DNA of 64,000 nt from Alkalidesulfovibrio alkalitolerans DSM 16529 (GCF_000422245.1 NZ_ATHI01000003.1:62001-126000), one strand, 5' to 3'. Counted from the first letter of the stretch, positions 16,925-26,238 are shown. A program made the numbers and translations. Notes: generated from the sequence alone by a model not told the origin.

Positions 16925-19249
16925 ATGAAGCGGCCAACGGACCACGAGGCCGGGGGCCGCGAGGGCTCTTCTTCAGTCTGGAGCCGCTTCGCCTGGGGAG
17001 GCGAGCGCATCGTCACGCACCGCCTGCTGGTGCTCATCGGCCTGGGCGTCCTCTTTGCCCTGGCCTGCTTCTTTCTCATCTTCAAGCTCTGGACGGATTC
17101 CTACATCAGCGAATCCGAGATGCAGCGTCGCGCCAATCTCCGCGAGATGGTCACCCTGGCGCGCAACGCCATCGAGCCCATCGTCGAGGACGTCCGCCAG
17201 GGCCGTAGCGACCGCGACGAGGCCATCGCGCGTATCCAGATCCTGGTCGGCCGCATGACCTACGACGACGAGCAGGGCAAGAACTACATCTTCATGAGCG
17301 CTTACGACGGGACCATGCTCGTGCAGCCCTACGCGCCGGAACTCGTGGGCACCAACCAATGGGAGATGCGCGACCCGGACGGCTTTCCCATCATTCAGGA
17401 GCTGGTGCGCACGGCCAGGGACAGCTCCGAGGGCGGCTACGTGACCTACGCCTACCTGCCGCCCGGCTCCAACGTGCCCGAGCTCAAACTCTCCTATGTC
17501 GTCGGCATTCCGGAACTACAGTGTTACATCGGCACGGGCAAATATCTGCAAGCCATCCTTGGCCAGCAGATCGCCCTGGTGCGCTGGGCCTACGTTTTGG
17601 CCTTCGCGCTGCTTCTGGTCTTCTCCACGCCGCTGTTTCTCTTCGCCCTGGTCTTGCGACGCCAGAACCGGGCGCTGGCGGCCGAGGTCGACGAACGCAG
17701 CCGGGCCGAGAATGCTCTTCAGGCCAGCGAATCGCGTTTCAGAGCCTTCATGGAACATCTGCCGGGTCTTGTGGTCATCAAGGACGCGCGGTCACGGTTC
17801 GTGTACTTCAACCAACAGTTCCTCGACACATTCCCGGTCAAGGACTGGCATGGCAGGACGCCCGGCGAGTTGTTCTCGCCCGAGGTGGCGGCCAGGATGG
17901 TCGAGATGGATCAAAAGGCCCTGCGGGACGGCTTTGTGGTCTACGACGAGGTATGGGACGCCGAGAGCGGCAGGGTGAAGATCCTCGAAATGCGCAAGTT
18001 CGCCATCCCGCAGGACGACGGCACGTACATCGGCACCATCGTCAGCGACGTGACCGAGCGCAAGATCAGCGAAGAGAAGTACCGGGTGCTTTTCGAAGCC
18101 GCCAAGGACGCCATCCTGATCATCAAGGACGGGCGGATCGTGGAGTGCAACACCTACGCCTCTGAGATGTTCGGCTGCTCCAAGGAGGCGTTGATCGGCG
18201 CAAATCCGGCCGAATTCTCTCCCAAGACCCAGCCCGACGGTAGCGACTCGGGCCAGGCCGCGCGGGAATTGATCGAAAAGGCCGTCGCGGGGCGGCCGCA
18301 GTTCTTCGAATGGCGCCACCGGCGCTGCAGCGGCGAGCAGTTTACTGTCGAGGTCTCCCTTGTCTCTATGAGCGTCCACGGTGAAACACTCTGCCTTGGT
18401 TTCATCCGCGACGTGACCGAGCGCAAGCAGATGGAGGCCATGATGGTCCAGACCGAGAAGATGGTCTCGCTCGGCGGCATCGCGGCCGGAATCGCGCACG
18501 AGATCAACAATCCCTTAGGAATCGTGCTTCAGGCGGCGAACAACGTCATCCAGCGACTGCGGCCGGATTTCGAGAAGAACGTCGCGGTCGCGGCCGGGCT
18601 CGGCCTCGACATGGAAAAACTCTCGGACTACGTGAGCGCCCGCAAGATCGACGTCTTCGTGGAGGACATCCGGTCCGCGGCCGTGCGCGCCTCGGGTATC
18701 GTCAGGCACATGCTCGACTTCAGTAGGCAGAGCGGATCGGTGCGCGGGCCGTGCGATCTTTCGGCCCTTATCGAGCGGGCCGTGACCCTGGCGTCGAGCG
18801 ACTACGACCTCAAAAAATCATATGACTTCAGGAAGATCGAGATTATCCGTGACATCGCGCCGGACATGCCCCATGTCGTCTGCGCGCAGACCGAGATCGA
18901 GCAGGTGGTTTTGAATCTGCTGCGCAACGCGGCCCAGGCCATGGCCTCGGCCGAGCCAGCGGTCGCCGCGCCCCGGATCGTCATCCGGGCGCGCGTTTCA
19001 GGGGGCATGGCGCGCATCGAGATCGAGGACAACGGACCCGGAATGGACCAGGAAACACAGCGCCGCATTTTCGAACCCTTCTTCACCACCAAGCCGACGG
19101 GCGTTGGAACCGGGCTCGGGTTGTCGGTTTCGTATTTCATCGTCACCAAAGGGCATGGCGGCTCCATAGCCGTGGATTCATCCACCGGGCGGGGCACGAT
19201 GTTCACCATCGAACTGCCGTTGGATGCGCACGGAGGGGAGCGCTCATGA
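16925..19249 (+). CDS. Membrane sensor histidine kinase (Cache-PAS-PAS-HisKA-HATPase)
   Basis: A transmembrane helix near residues 38-58 (LLVLIGLGVLFALACFFLIF), a periplasmic single Cache domain (GKNYIFMSAYDGTMLVQP, YIGTGKYL), a second helix near 215-240, then two PAS domains each closing with DVTERK. The H-box is IAAGIAHEINNPLGIV, with N-box NLLRNAAQAM, G-box DNGPGMD and GTGLGLSVSYF. The protein senses a small periplasmic ligand and phosphorylates a receiver, most likely the product of the next gene, which overlaps its stop. The ATG at 16925 is chosen over upstream in-frame codons because the first helix follows closely. Confidence 0.93.
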   Translation: MKRPTDHEAGGREGSSSVWSRFAWGGERIVTHRLLVLIGLGVLFALACFFLIFKLWTDSYISESEMQRRANLREMVTLARNAIEPIVEDVRQGRSDRDEAIARIQILVGRMTYDDEQGKNYIFMSAYDGTMLVQPYAPELVGTNQWEMRDPDGFPIIQELVRTARDSSEGGYVTYAYLPPGSNVPELKLSYVVGIPELQCYIGTGKYLQAILGQQIALVRWAYVLAFALLLVFSTPLFLFALVLRRQNRALAAEVDERSRAENALQASESRFRAFMEHLPGLVVIKDARSRFVYFNQQFLDTFPVKDWHGRTPGELFSPEVAARMVEMDQKALRDGFVVYDEVWDAESGRVKILEMRKFAIPQDDGTYIGTIVSDVTERKISEEKYRVLFEAAKDAILIIKDGRIVECNTYASEMFGCSKEALIGANPAEFSPKTQPDGSDSGQAARELIEKAVAGRPQFFEWRHRRCSGEQFTVEVSLVSMSVHGETLCLGFIRDVTERKQMEAMMVQTEKMVSLGGIAAGIAHEINNPLGIVLQAANNVIQRLRPDFEKNVAVAAGLGLDMEKLSDYVSARKIDVFVEDIRSAAVRASGIVRHMLDFSRQSGSVRGPCDLSALIERAVTLASSDYDLKKSYDFRKIEIIRDIAPDMPHVVCAQTEIEQVVLNLLRNAAQAMASAEPAVAAPRIVIRARVSGGMARIEIEDNGPGMDQETQRRIFEPFFTTKPTGVGTGLGLSVSYFIVTKGHGGSIAVDSSTGRGTMFTIELPLDAHGGERS

Positions 19250-19644
19250 ACGCCACGCGGCCGATGGTCCTTATCCTTGACGACGAGGAGCGGATCAGGG
19301 AACTGCTCATCGACTACCTGGGCGACTACGACGAGTTCGACCTCGTGGGCGCGGGTTCGGCCGAGGAGGCGCTGGGGCTACTCGCGCGGCAGCCGGTGGA
19401 TCTGTGTATGGTCGATATTCGGCTGCCGGGCATGGACGGCGCGGCCTTCATCCTGGCGGCCAGGGAGAGCGGCCTGTGTCCGCGCTTCATTGTCCACACG
19501 GGCTCGGTGGGGCTGGCCCTGACCGAGGAGATGCGCGGGGTGGGCCTCACCCGGGACGACGTGTTCCTCAAGCCGGCGGACATCGACAAGATACTCGAAC
19601 GCATCAGGGAGCGGTTGCGGACCCCCGTGCACGGGGAGGACTAG
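19246..19644 (+). CDS. Stand-alone receiver domain protein
   Basis: The 132 residues form one REC domain: acidic pair LDDEERIRELL, phospho-acceptor in MVDIRLPGMDG, Thr in IVHTGS and Lys in FLKPADID. No output domain follows. It overlaps the histidine kinase stop (ATGA) and abuts the HD-GYP gene, so it probably passes phosphoryl groups or modulates the kinase in the same circuit. Confidence 0.92.
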   Translation: MNATRPMVLILDDEERIRELLIDYLGDYDEFDLVGAGSAEEALGLLARQPVDLCMVDIRLPGMDGAAFILAARESGLCPRFIVHTGSVGLALTEEMRGVGLTRDDVFLKPADIDKILERIRERLRTPVHGED

Positions 19645-20736
19645 ATGGTGATTTTGGTCATCGACGACGAGGCGGGGCTCAGGCGCTCCTTGTGCGCCTA
19701 TCTGGAAGACCTCGATTACGAGACCCTGGAGGCCGGGGACGGGCTTGAGGGTCTTGAGATCATGCGCGCCAACCAAGGCCGCCTGGGCGCCATGCTCGTG
19801 GACCTGAACATGCCCGGCATGGATGGCTACTCCTTCATCCGTCACGCCGTGGAGGAGACGGACAACATCCCCATCGTCGTCCTTTCGGGCGTCGGCGTCG
19901 TGGAGGACGCGCTTCGCGCCATGCGCATGGGCGCCTGGGATTTCATCACCAAGCCCCTGCACGCCTTCGACGTGTTGCGCCACACCCTGGACAAGGTCTT
20001 CGAGCGCGCCCGGCTCGTGCGCGAGAACCGCGAATATCAGACGAATCTGGAGCGGCTCGTGCGCGAGCGCACGGCCGAGGTCGAGGCCACGCGGCGACAG
20101 GTCATGCAGCGGCTCAGCCGCGCCGCCGAATACAAGGACAACGAGACCGGCCGCCATGTCTTTCGGGTTGGCGAGATCAGCGCGCTCTTGGCCTGCGAAC
20201 TCGGGCTTGCCGACGAACGCTGCGAGATGGTGCGCGACTGTGCGCCGTTGCACGACGTGGGCAAGATCGGCGTGCCCGACGAGGTGTTACTCAAGCCCGG
20301 ACCCCTCACGGCCACCGAGTGGGAGGTCATGAAGCGGCACTGCATCTTCGGCTGCGAGATCCTTGGCCCCCTGGACAGCCGCGACGCGGCCCACGGCGCG
20401 TGCCTGGACTCCGAAAGAGCCGTGCGCCAGGGCGACAACGAACTGCTCGACCTGGCCCGCTCTCTGGCCCTGTTTCACCATGAGCGGTGGGACGGGAGCG
20501 GCTATCCCTTCGGCCTGCGCGGGGAGGAAATCCCCATCGAGGCCAGGATCGTCTCCATCGTGGACGTCTACGACGCATTGTGCAGCGACAGGCCCTACAA
20601 GAAGGCCTTCCCCGAAGAGGAGTGCCGCGAGATCATCCGGGCGGGGGCGGGCAGCCAGTTCGATCCGCGCGTGGTCGAGGCATTTCTCGCGCGCATCGAG
20701 GAGATTCGCGCCATCCGCGAGATGTGGAAGGATTGA
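19645..20736 (+). CDS. HD-GYP response regulator (c-di-GMP phosphodiesterase)
   Basis: Residues 1-120 are a REC domain (VIDDEAGLRRS, LVDLNMPGMDG, ITKPL); residues 150-355 are an HD-GYP domain with HDVGKIGVPDEVLLKPG and HHERWDGSGYPFGLRGEEIP, keeping the metal-binding and GYP residues. Active members hydrolyse c-di-GMP to GMP. It starts directly after the receiver gene stop, as the third gene of the operon, so the upstream kinase likely controls c-di-GMP breakdown. Confidence 0.94.
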   Translation: MVILVIDDEAGLRRSLCAYLEDLDYETLEAGDGLEGLEIMRANQGRLGAMLVDLNMPGMDGYSFIRHAVEETDNIPIVVLSGVGVVEDALRAMRMGAWDFITKPLHAFDVLRHTLDKVFERARLVRENREYQTNLERLVRERTAEVEATRRQVMQRLSRAAEYKDNETGRHVFRVGEISALLACELGLADERCEMVRDCAPLHDVGKIGVPDEVLLKPGPLTATEWEVMKRHCIFGCEILGPLDSRDAAHGACLDSERAVRQGDNELLDLARSLALFHHERWDGSGYPFGLRGEEIPIEARIVSIVDVYDALCSDRPYKKAFPEEECREIIRAGAGSQFDPRVVEAFLARIEEIRAIREMWKD

Positions 20737-20742
20737 GAGCGG

Positions 20743-22059
20743 TCAGGCCGTTTCCGGCGCGTCCGCGACGCAGACCTGATTCTTGCCCTGGCGTTTGGCC
20801 TGATAGAGGGCCTTGTCGGCCCGGGCCATGAACTGTTCAGGGGTTTCCGATGGATCGAAGAGCGCCACCCCGAAGCTGGCCGTGACGCGCCCGGCCACGT
20901 CGAAATCGTGCAGGGCGATGCGGCGCCTGAGCTTTTCGGCCATCTCCTGCGCCCCCTCCAGACCCGTTTCCGGGGCCAGGCAGCAGAACTCCTCGCCGCC
21001 GTGTCGGGCAAGAAGATCCACCTGGCGCACGTTCTCCTCCATGATCCGCGCTATCTCGCACAGCACGTGGTCGCCCACCTGGTGGCCGTGGGTGTCGTTC
21101 AGGACCTTGAAATCGTCGATATCCAGGATGATGATGCTCAAGTCCTTGGCGTAGCGGCCAGCGCGCACGGCCTCCTTGGCCAGCTCGTCCATGAGGCGGC
21201 GGCGGTTGCCAAGGCCTGTGAGCGAATCCTTGAGCGCCAGTTCGAGGTAGAAGTCCCGCTCTTCCTGGATGCGGGTCACGTCCGCGAAGCTGACGATGGA
21301 GAAGACCGTGTCTTCCAGGGGCAGGCGACCAACCCTGACCAGGAAGGTGCGTTGCGGCGGCTCGGGCTCGCGACCTGTTGGTGTGCTCACCGCGAGCAGC
21401 GGATCGGCGCCACCCCCCTGGCGAACGAGATCCGCGATCCAGGAGACGGAGGCAGCGTGCGGTTGGGGCGAATCTGGATGCTTGGCGGCGTGCGCGGGGG
21501 TGATGCGGGTGCCGAGCATGTGCAGGGCGTCGTGTCCCTCGATGCTCGCTATGCCCAAAAAGCGCATCAGCGGCTGGTTCACGTACAGTGCCCGCTCGCC
21601 GTCCGTGGTCAGGAACATGTCAGGGTTGTGGTCCATGACCTTGCTGAGCAAGGAGCGCTCGCCGCGGCCGTGCAGGTTGCAACGCCGCGTGAGGCTGACC
21701 AACTCGTCGGGAAGCACGGGCTTGCGCGCGAAGCCGTCCACGCGCAGATTGATGGAGGCGAAAAGGGTTTCGTTGTCCGAGTAGGCCGAGACAAGAATGA
21801 TGCAGACGTCGTTGGACATCTCACGGATGCGTCGCGCAAGTTCCAGGCCGTCCATGCGTGGCATGCGGATGTCGGATACGACGAGGTCGGGGAAGCTGCG
21901 CAGGTACGTCTCGAAGGCCTCGTGGCCGTCGACGGCCGTGATGACACGCATCCCGGCCCGGCGCAGGGTCATGGCCATCTGTTCCCGGATGATGGCGTCG
22001 TCCTCGGCCACGAGGACCAGGATGCCGTCCTTCTCCGGGCCGGGCTTGTTCATCTCCAC
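20743..22059 (-). CDS. REC-PAS-GGDEF response regulator (diguanylate cyclase)
   Basis: An N-terminal REC domain (VAEDDAIIREQM, VVSDIRMPRMDG, ARKPVLPDEL) is followed by a PAS-like region and a GGDEF domain with active-site GGEEF, an upstream inhibitory-site RxxD (RQVD, five residues before it) and KDSLTGLGNRRRLMDEL. It should make c-di-GMP with product inhibition. It converges on the HD-GYP gene with a 6-bp gap, pairing synthesis and breakdown. The GTG at 22059 is preferred because GGAGG lies 8 nt upstream; an ATG two codons later is possible. The long open frame upstream is not protein-like. Confidence 0.92.
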   Translation of the reverse strand: MEMNKPGPEKDGILVLVAEDDAIIREQMAMTLRRAGMRVITAVDGHEAFETYLRSFPDLVVSDIRMPRMDGLELARRIREMSNDVCIILVSAYSDNETLFASINLRVDGFARKPVLPDELVSLTRRCNLHGRGERSLLSKVMDHNPDMFLTTDGERALYVNQPLMRFLGIASIEGHDALHMLGTRITPAHAAKHPDSPQPHAASVSWIADLVRQGGGADPLLAVSTPTGREPEPPQRTFLVRVGRLPLEDTVFSIVSFADVTRIQEERDFYLELALKDSLTGLGNRRRLMDELAKEAVRAGRYAKDLSIIILDIDDFKVLNDTHGHQVGDHVLCEIARIMEENVRQVDLLARHGGEEFCCLAPETGLEGAQEMAEKLRRRIALHDFDVAGRVTASFGVALFDPSETPEQFMARADKALYQAKRQGKNQVCVADAPETA

Positions 22060-22185
22060 CAAAAAAACCTCCCTCGCGACGGAAAATGCATATCCTTTTT
22101 TCGTGCGCGCGGGCAAGGGCCGGAACGACTGTTTCCACGCGCCTCGCGTTGACATTCGCGGGGGCAAGAGGGTAGGGGATCGTGT

Positions 22186-22641
22186 ATGGGAAAGCGGGAC
22201 GTCCTTGAACGCGAGCAGCGCGAGGCCTTTCGTGACTATCTGGCACGAAAGCGGCTGAAGATGACGCCGCAGCGCATGCGTATTCTCGACGCTTTCCTCG
22301 CCTCGGAAGGGCACCTTTCCTCCGAGGATCTCTACCATCGGGTGCGCGAGGTGGACAACACCGTGGGGCAAGCCACGGTCTACCGCACCCTCAAGCTCCT
22401 CTCCGATTCCGGCATAGCCAAGGAAGTGGACTTCGCCGAGGGCGTGGCCCGCTACGAGCACGGCTTCCACGACGAGCACCACGACCATCTCATCTGCCAG
22501 CGCTGCCGGGCCACCGTGGAGGTGGCGGACGAACGCATCGAGCGCCTTCAGGAAGATCTCGCCGCCAAGCACGGCTATCGCCTGACCGGCCACAGCATGT
22601 GCCTCTATGGCATCTGTCCTCGCTGTCGCGCCAAGGAATAA
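22186..22641 (+). CDS. fur: Fur-family ferric uptake regulator
   Basis: The 151-residue protein has the winged helix RLKMTPQRMRILDAFLAS and TVYRTLKLLSDSGIAKEV, the metal-binding HDEHHDHLICQRC and a C-terminal CPRC. The two CxxC pairs fit a structural zinc site as in Fur proteins. It lies upstream of the feo cluster whose promoter has a Fur-box-like site, so it is the probable iron-dependent repressor of that operon. A hairpin repeat follows its stop. Confidence 0.93.
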   Translation: MGKRDVLEREQREAFRDYLARKRLKMTPQRMRILDAFLASEGHLSSEDLYHRVREVDNTVGQATVYRTLKLLSDSGIAKEVDFAEGVARYEHGFHDEHHDHLICQRCRATVEVADERIERLQEDLAAKHGYRLTGHSMCLYGICPRCRAKE

Positions 22642-22654
22642 CCCTCCAGGCCAC

Positions 22655-22750
22655 TGAAAAGACGCCATCTGCGGCGTTGCAGCAAAAGCGCCGGACCCTC
22701 GCGCGTCATTTACGCGTCGGGCCTAGCGCTTTTGTGCGTCGTGCATCCTG
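22655..22750. repeat. Intergenic hairpin repeat, copy 1
   Basis: The copy begins TGAAAAGACGCCATCTGC, continues GGCGTTGC, then a long imperfect hairpin with AAAAGCGC/GCGCTTTT outer arms and CGCGT/ACGCG inner arms. It lies just after the fur stop. Ten other copies are listed separately. Confidence 0.8.
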
Positions 22751-22916
22751 TGGCTTTGGGTGGCCTGGGGAAGCGCCGTCCGCCGCGCTTTGCGGCCAAT
22801 CCCGCGGCGCGGCGCATGGAGTCGGGCGAGGTCGCGTCCGGTCCGGCAGATCCCCCGGCTGTGGGAAAAAATTTCGCAGATGGCAAGAAAATCAGCGGAG
22901 AACGCCGAAAAGGGTG

Positions 22917-22944
22917 TTGACAATCATTCTCATTTGAATAAAGT
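22917..22944 (+). promoter_or_regulatory. feo promoter with overlapping Fur box
   Basis: TTGACA at 22917-22922 and TAAAGT at 22939-22944 (16-bp spacing) fit a sigma-70 promoter. Overlapping it, 22919-22937 (GACAATCATTCTCATTTGA) matches the 19-bp Fur box at about 12 positions, including an ATCATT core and a CATT half. Iron-bound Fur would block this promoter. The first feo ORF starts 30 bp downstream. The rest of the 333-bp gap after fur is the hairpin repeat and G/C-rich sequence without a gene. Confidence 0.75.
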
Positions 22945-22974
22945 GTAGTGCAACAATGACGACCGAGGTGCCCC

Positions 22975-23226
22975 ATGTGTTCCCTGTGCTCCCATAAGCC
23001 CCTGAGCGACTTCCCCAGCGGAAGCACGGTCACGATCGAGCGTTTTTGCGATTGCGCGGGCGGGCAGTGCAGGTGCCGCCTGTGCGCCCTGGGGCTGACC
23101 CCTGGCACGCGGGTGATTGTCGATTCGGCCGGGCCGGGCGGCTGCCGCATCAGGGTGCGCGGCGCGGATCTCGTCATCGGTCAGGGCATGGCCGAGAAGG
23201 TGCTCGCCTCGCCGGTCCAAAATTAG
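22975..23226 (+). CDS. Cys-rich FeoA-domain protein
   Basis: The 83-residue protein is a FeoA-like SH3-fold domain (ALGLTPGTRVIVDSAG, IRVRGADLVIGQGMAEKV) with an unusual Cys-rich first half: CSLC near the start and CDCAGGQCRCRLC near residue 25. FeoA proteins bind FeoB and help ferrous iron uptake. The extra cysteines could bind iron or a cluster, an inference. It is the first gene behind the Fur-box promoter. Confidence 0.85.
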   Translation: MCSLCSHKPLSDFPSGSTVTIERFCDCAGGQCRCRLCALGLTPGTRVIVDSAGPGGCRIRVRGADLVIGQGMAEKVLASPVQN

Positions 23227-23236
23227 GGGGTATCGA

Positions 23237-23452
23237 GTGGACACCGCCATCGTCGTCGTCATCGTGGCCCTGGCCGCCGCCGTGGTCGCGCGCCAGATTC
23301 TGGCCTCCCGCAAGGGAGGGTGCGGCTGCGGTTCCGAGTGCGCCTCGGGCTGCCAGCCTGGCTCGTGCGGGACCTCGCCGGGCAAGGACGGCTCCTGCTC
23401 GTGCGCGTCGCGAAACGACCTGGGGGCCTCGCCCAGGGACGAGATTCGCTGA
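23237..23452 (+). CDS. FeoB-associated Cys-rich membrane protein
   Basis: The 71-residue product has one N-terminal transmembrane helix (IVVVIVALAAAVVARQIL) and then a Cys-rich tail (CGCGSECASGCQPGSCG, CSCAS). Small one-helix Cys-rich proteins of this type sit beside feoB in many anaerobes. The GTG at 23237 is chosen because AGGGGG lies 6 nt upstream. It probably binds iron at the membrane next to FeoB. The 112 bp after it hold no gene. Confidence 0.82.
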   Translation: MDTAIVVVIVALAAAVVARQILASRKGGCGCGSECASGCQPGSCGTSPGKDGSCSCASRNDLGASPRDEIR

Positions 23453-23564
23453 CCCGGGCCTCGAAACAACAACGAAACAGGGTCTTCGAAACGGGCTTCC
23501 CCGCGTGGGGAGGAGGGGCGGGTGTGCGCCCTGACGTGACGAGACGGCCCTTTGAGGGGGATTC

Positions 23565-23825
23565 ATGGAATCGACTATCGGCCTTCGTCAACTGGCCCTC
23601 GGGCAGCGGGCGGTCATCGCGCGTGTAAAGGCCTCGGGCGAGCTCGGCCGCCGCATCAGGGACATGGGGCTCGTGGCCGGAGCCGAGATCGAGGTCGTGG
23701 GCCGCGCGCCCCTGAACGACCCCGTGGCCCTGCGCCTGAAGAATTTCACCCTGACCCTGCGCAACAACGAGGCCGACAACATCCTCGTCACGCCCATCGC
23801 GCCCACGCAAGGAGCCCGTTCATGA
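23565..23825 (+). CDS. feoA: Ferrous iron transport protein A
   Basis: An 86-residue SH3-like FeoA with LGQRAVIARVKASGELGRRI near the N-terminus, RDMGLVAGAEIEVVG and ADNILVTPI at the end. It overlaps feoB by 4 bp (ATGA), the usual coupling. It is the second FeoA-domain gene in the operon and lacks the cysteines of the first. Confidence 0.94.
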   Translation: MESTIGLRQLALGQRAVIARVKASGELGRRIRDMGLVAGAEIEVVGRAPLNDPVALRLKNFTLTLRNNEADNILVTPIAPTQGARS

Positions 23826-26002
23826 CCAAGGCCTGCGCCATCGCCCTCGCCGGAAACCCCAACGCCGGAAAAACCACCGTCTTCAACGCCCTCACCGGCG
23901 CCCGCCAGCATGTGGGCAACTACCCGGGCATCACCGTGGAGCGCAAGGTGGGCACGGCCAAGGCCGGCGACACGGAGCTTCGCATCACCGACCTGCCGGG
24001 AACCTATTCCCTGACCGCCTACAGCCAGGAAGAGCTCGTCGCGCGCCGCGTGCTCATCGAGGAAAAGCCGGACGCGGTGATCAACGTGGTCAACGCGGGC
24101 GTTTTGGAGCGCAACCTCTACCTCACGGTCCAGCTCCTCGAGATCGGCGTGCCTCTGGTGGTCTCGCTGAACATGATGGACGAGGCCAAGCGCCAGGGCC
24201 TGACCATCAACGTCAAGCGCCTCTCCGAGCTTCTGGGCGCGCCCGTGATCGAGACCGTGGCCCGCACCGGCCGGGGCGTGGAGGAGACGGCCCTGGCCGC
24301 CGCCCGCCTCGCGGACAAACGCAAGGGCGAGAAGCTGCCCCTGGTCATCTCCTACGGTCCGGATCTCGACCCGGTCATTGCGGAAATGGCGGAAATGCTC
24401 GGGCAGGCAGGCTTTTCGGACGCGGACTACGCCCCGCGCTGGCTGGCCATCAAGTACCTGGAGGGCGACGCCGAGGTCATGGACATGATCCGGGGCCGCG
24501 ACCAGGGCCTTGCCGAACGGCTGGGCCAGATGGCCGAGCGGGTGGCCGATCACTGCCAGAAGACCCTGGGCACCTACCCCGAGGCGCTCATCGCGGACTA
24601 CCGCTACGGCTTCATCTCTTCGATCCTCAAGCAGGACGTGGTGCAGCTCAACCGCATCGACCGCGTAGCGCTCTCCGATCGCATCGACACCGTGCTGACC
24701 CACAAGCTGCTCGGCCCGGCCGCCATGCTCGGCATTCTCTACGCCATCTACCAGTTCACCTTCGTGGTGGGCGACATCCCCATGGGCTGGATGGCCGACT
24801 TCTTCTCCTGGCTCGGCGACGTGGCCGGAGCCGCCCTGCCCGAAGGGCACCTGCGCTCGCTCGTGGTCTCTGGCGTCATCGACGGCGTGGGCGGCGTGCT
24901 CAGCTTCGTGCCGCTCATCGCCATCATCTTCCTGATCATTTCCTTCCTCGAGGACTCTGGCTACATGGCGCGCATCGCCTACATGCTGGACCGCCTCTTC
25001 CGCATGTTCGGGCTGCACGGCTGCTCGGTCATGCCTTTCATCGTCTCCGGCGGCATCGCGGGCGGATGCGCCGTGCCCGGCGTGATGGCCGCGCGCACCC
25101 TGCGCAGCCGTCGCGAGAAGCTGGCCACGGTGCTCACCGCGCCCTTCATGACCTGCGGCGCCAAGCTGCCCGTGTTCCTCATGCTCGTGGCCATCTTCTT
25201 CCCCGACAACCAGGCCCAGGCCATGTTCCTGGTCACGCTCGCGGCTTGGCTGATCGCCCTGCTGGTGGCCAAGCTGCTGCGTTCCACCGTCATCTCCGGC
25301 CCTTCCACGCCCTTCGTCATGGAACTGCCACCCTACCGCCTGCCCACGCTGCGCGGCATGTGCATCCACACCTGGGAGCGCACCTGGCACTTCATCAAGC
25401 GGGCCACCACCGTGGTCCTGCCCATCTCCATCCTGCTGTGGGCCGCCATGACCTACCCGGGCCTGCCCGAGAGCGATGTCGAGCAGTTCGAGACGGCCCG
25501 GACCCAGATCGAGGCCCAGGTGGCCGAGGCCGAGACCCTGGGCGACGAGGATCTCGTCGCCGGGTTCGAGGACGCCCTGGCCGAGGTGGAGGCCGAGGAG
25601 GCCATGGCCGCGCTCAAGAATTCGCTGGCCGGACGATTCGGCGTGGCGCTTGAGGGCGTCACCAAGTGGGCCGGGTACGAATGGCGCACAAACATCGCCC
25701 TGGCCGCCGGATTCGCGGCCAAGGAGGTCATCGTCTCCACCCTGGGCACGGCCTATTCCCTGGGCGAGACCGACCCCGAGGAGGCCGAGCCGCTCATGGA
25801 GCGGCTGAAGAACGAGCCGGGATGGACCATGGCCAAGGGCGTGAGCCTCATCCTCTTCACCATGCTCTACGCGCCGTGCTTCATGACCGTCTTCACCATC
25901 CGCCAGGAGTCCGGCTCCTGGGGCTGGGCCGTGTTCTCCATGGTTTTCAACACCGCCCTGGCCTTTGCCGCGGCCGTGACCGCCTACCAGATACTGAGCT
26001 GA
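23822..26002 (+). CDS. feoB: Ferrous iron transporter FeoB
   Basis: The 726-residue protein has an N-terminal G domain (GNPNAGKTTVFNALTG, TDLPGTYSLTAYS, NMMDEAKRQG) and a C-terminal core of about ten transmembrane segments with the Gate motif regions SGGIAGGCAVPGVMAAR and APFMTCGAKLPVFLML. A charged soluble insert (residues 545-600) splits the membrane part. It moves Fe2+ across the inner membrane. Expression should follow the Fur-box promoter upstream; a strong terminator ends the operon. Confidence 0.97.
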   Translation: MTKACAIALAGNPNAGKTTVFNALTGARQHVGNYPGITVERKVGTAKAGDTELRITDLPGTYSLTAYSQEELVARRVLIEEKPDAVINVVNAGVLERNLYLTVQLLEIGVPLVVSLNMMDEAKRQGLTINVKRLSELLGAPVIETVARTGRGVEETALAAARLADKRKGEKLPLVISYGPDLDPVIAEMAEMLGQAGFSDADYAPRWLAIKYLEGDAEVMDMIRGRDQGLAERLGQMAERVADHCQKTLGTYPEALIADYRYGFISSILKQDVVQLNRIDRVALSDRIDTVLTHKLLGPAAMLGILYAIYQFTFVVGDIPMGWMADFFSWLGDVAGAALPEGHLRSLVVSGVIDGVGGVLSFVPLIAIIFLIISFLEDSGYMARIAYMLDRLFRMFGLHGCSVMPFIVSGGIAGGCAVPGVMAARTLRSRREKLATVLTAPFMTCGAKLPVFLMLVAIFFPDNQAQAMFLVTLAAWLIALLVAKLLRSTVISGPSTPFVMELPPYRLPTLRGMCIHTWERTWHFIKRATTVVLPISILLWAAMTYPGLPESDVEQFETARTQIEAQVAEAETLGDEDLVAGFEDALAEVEAEEAMAALKNSLAGRFGVALEGVTKWAGYEWRTNIALAAGFAAKEVIVSTLGTAYSLGETDPEEAEPLMERLKNEPGWTMAKGVSLILFTMLYAPCFMTVFTIRQESGSWGWAVFSMVFNTALAFAAAVTAYQILS

Positions 26003-26033
26003 CCCTCGCGGGCGAACCGCGATCCCGCAGGAG

Positions 26034-26069
26034 GGCCGCCCCGGTGTGCGCACACCGGGGCGGCCTTTT
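26034..26069 (+). terminator. Rho-independent terminator of the feo operon
   Basis: A perfect 16-bp inverted repeat (26034-26065) centred on TGC/GCA is followed by a short T run (TTTT). It lies 31 bp after the feoB stop. Confidence 0.9.
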
Positions 26070-26238
26070 CGTTTGTGCGAGTCATTGGCGTTTTGCGCAT
26101 CTCGGACTTCATGCGGGGCATTTATTGCTTCTCCCTGCGTTGGGGCCCCTTTGCGGCTTCACTCGGGCAAGGTTGTGTGCCATTATAGAATTAATGAAAT
26201 GACAAATCCGCGCCGGGTCAACGCGGGCAGGAGGGATC

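Noticed and set aside
23588-26053. 821-codon minus-strand open frame
   Set aside because: It is the antisense of feoA-feoB in a high-GC genome; His/Gly/Glu-rich low-complexity translation.
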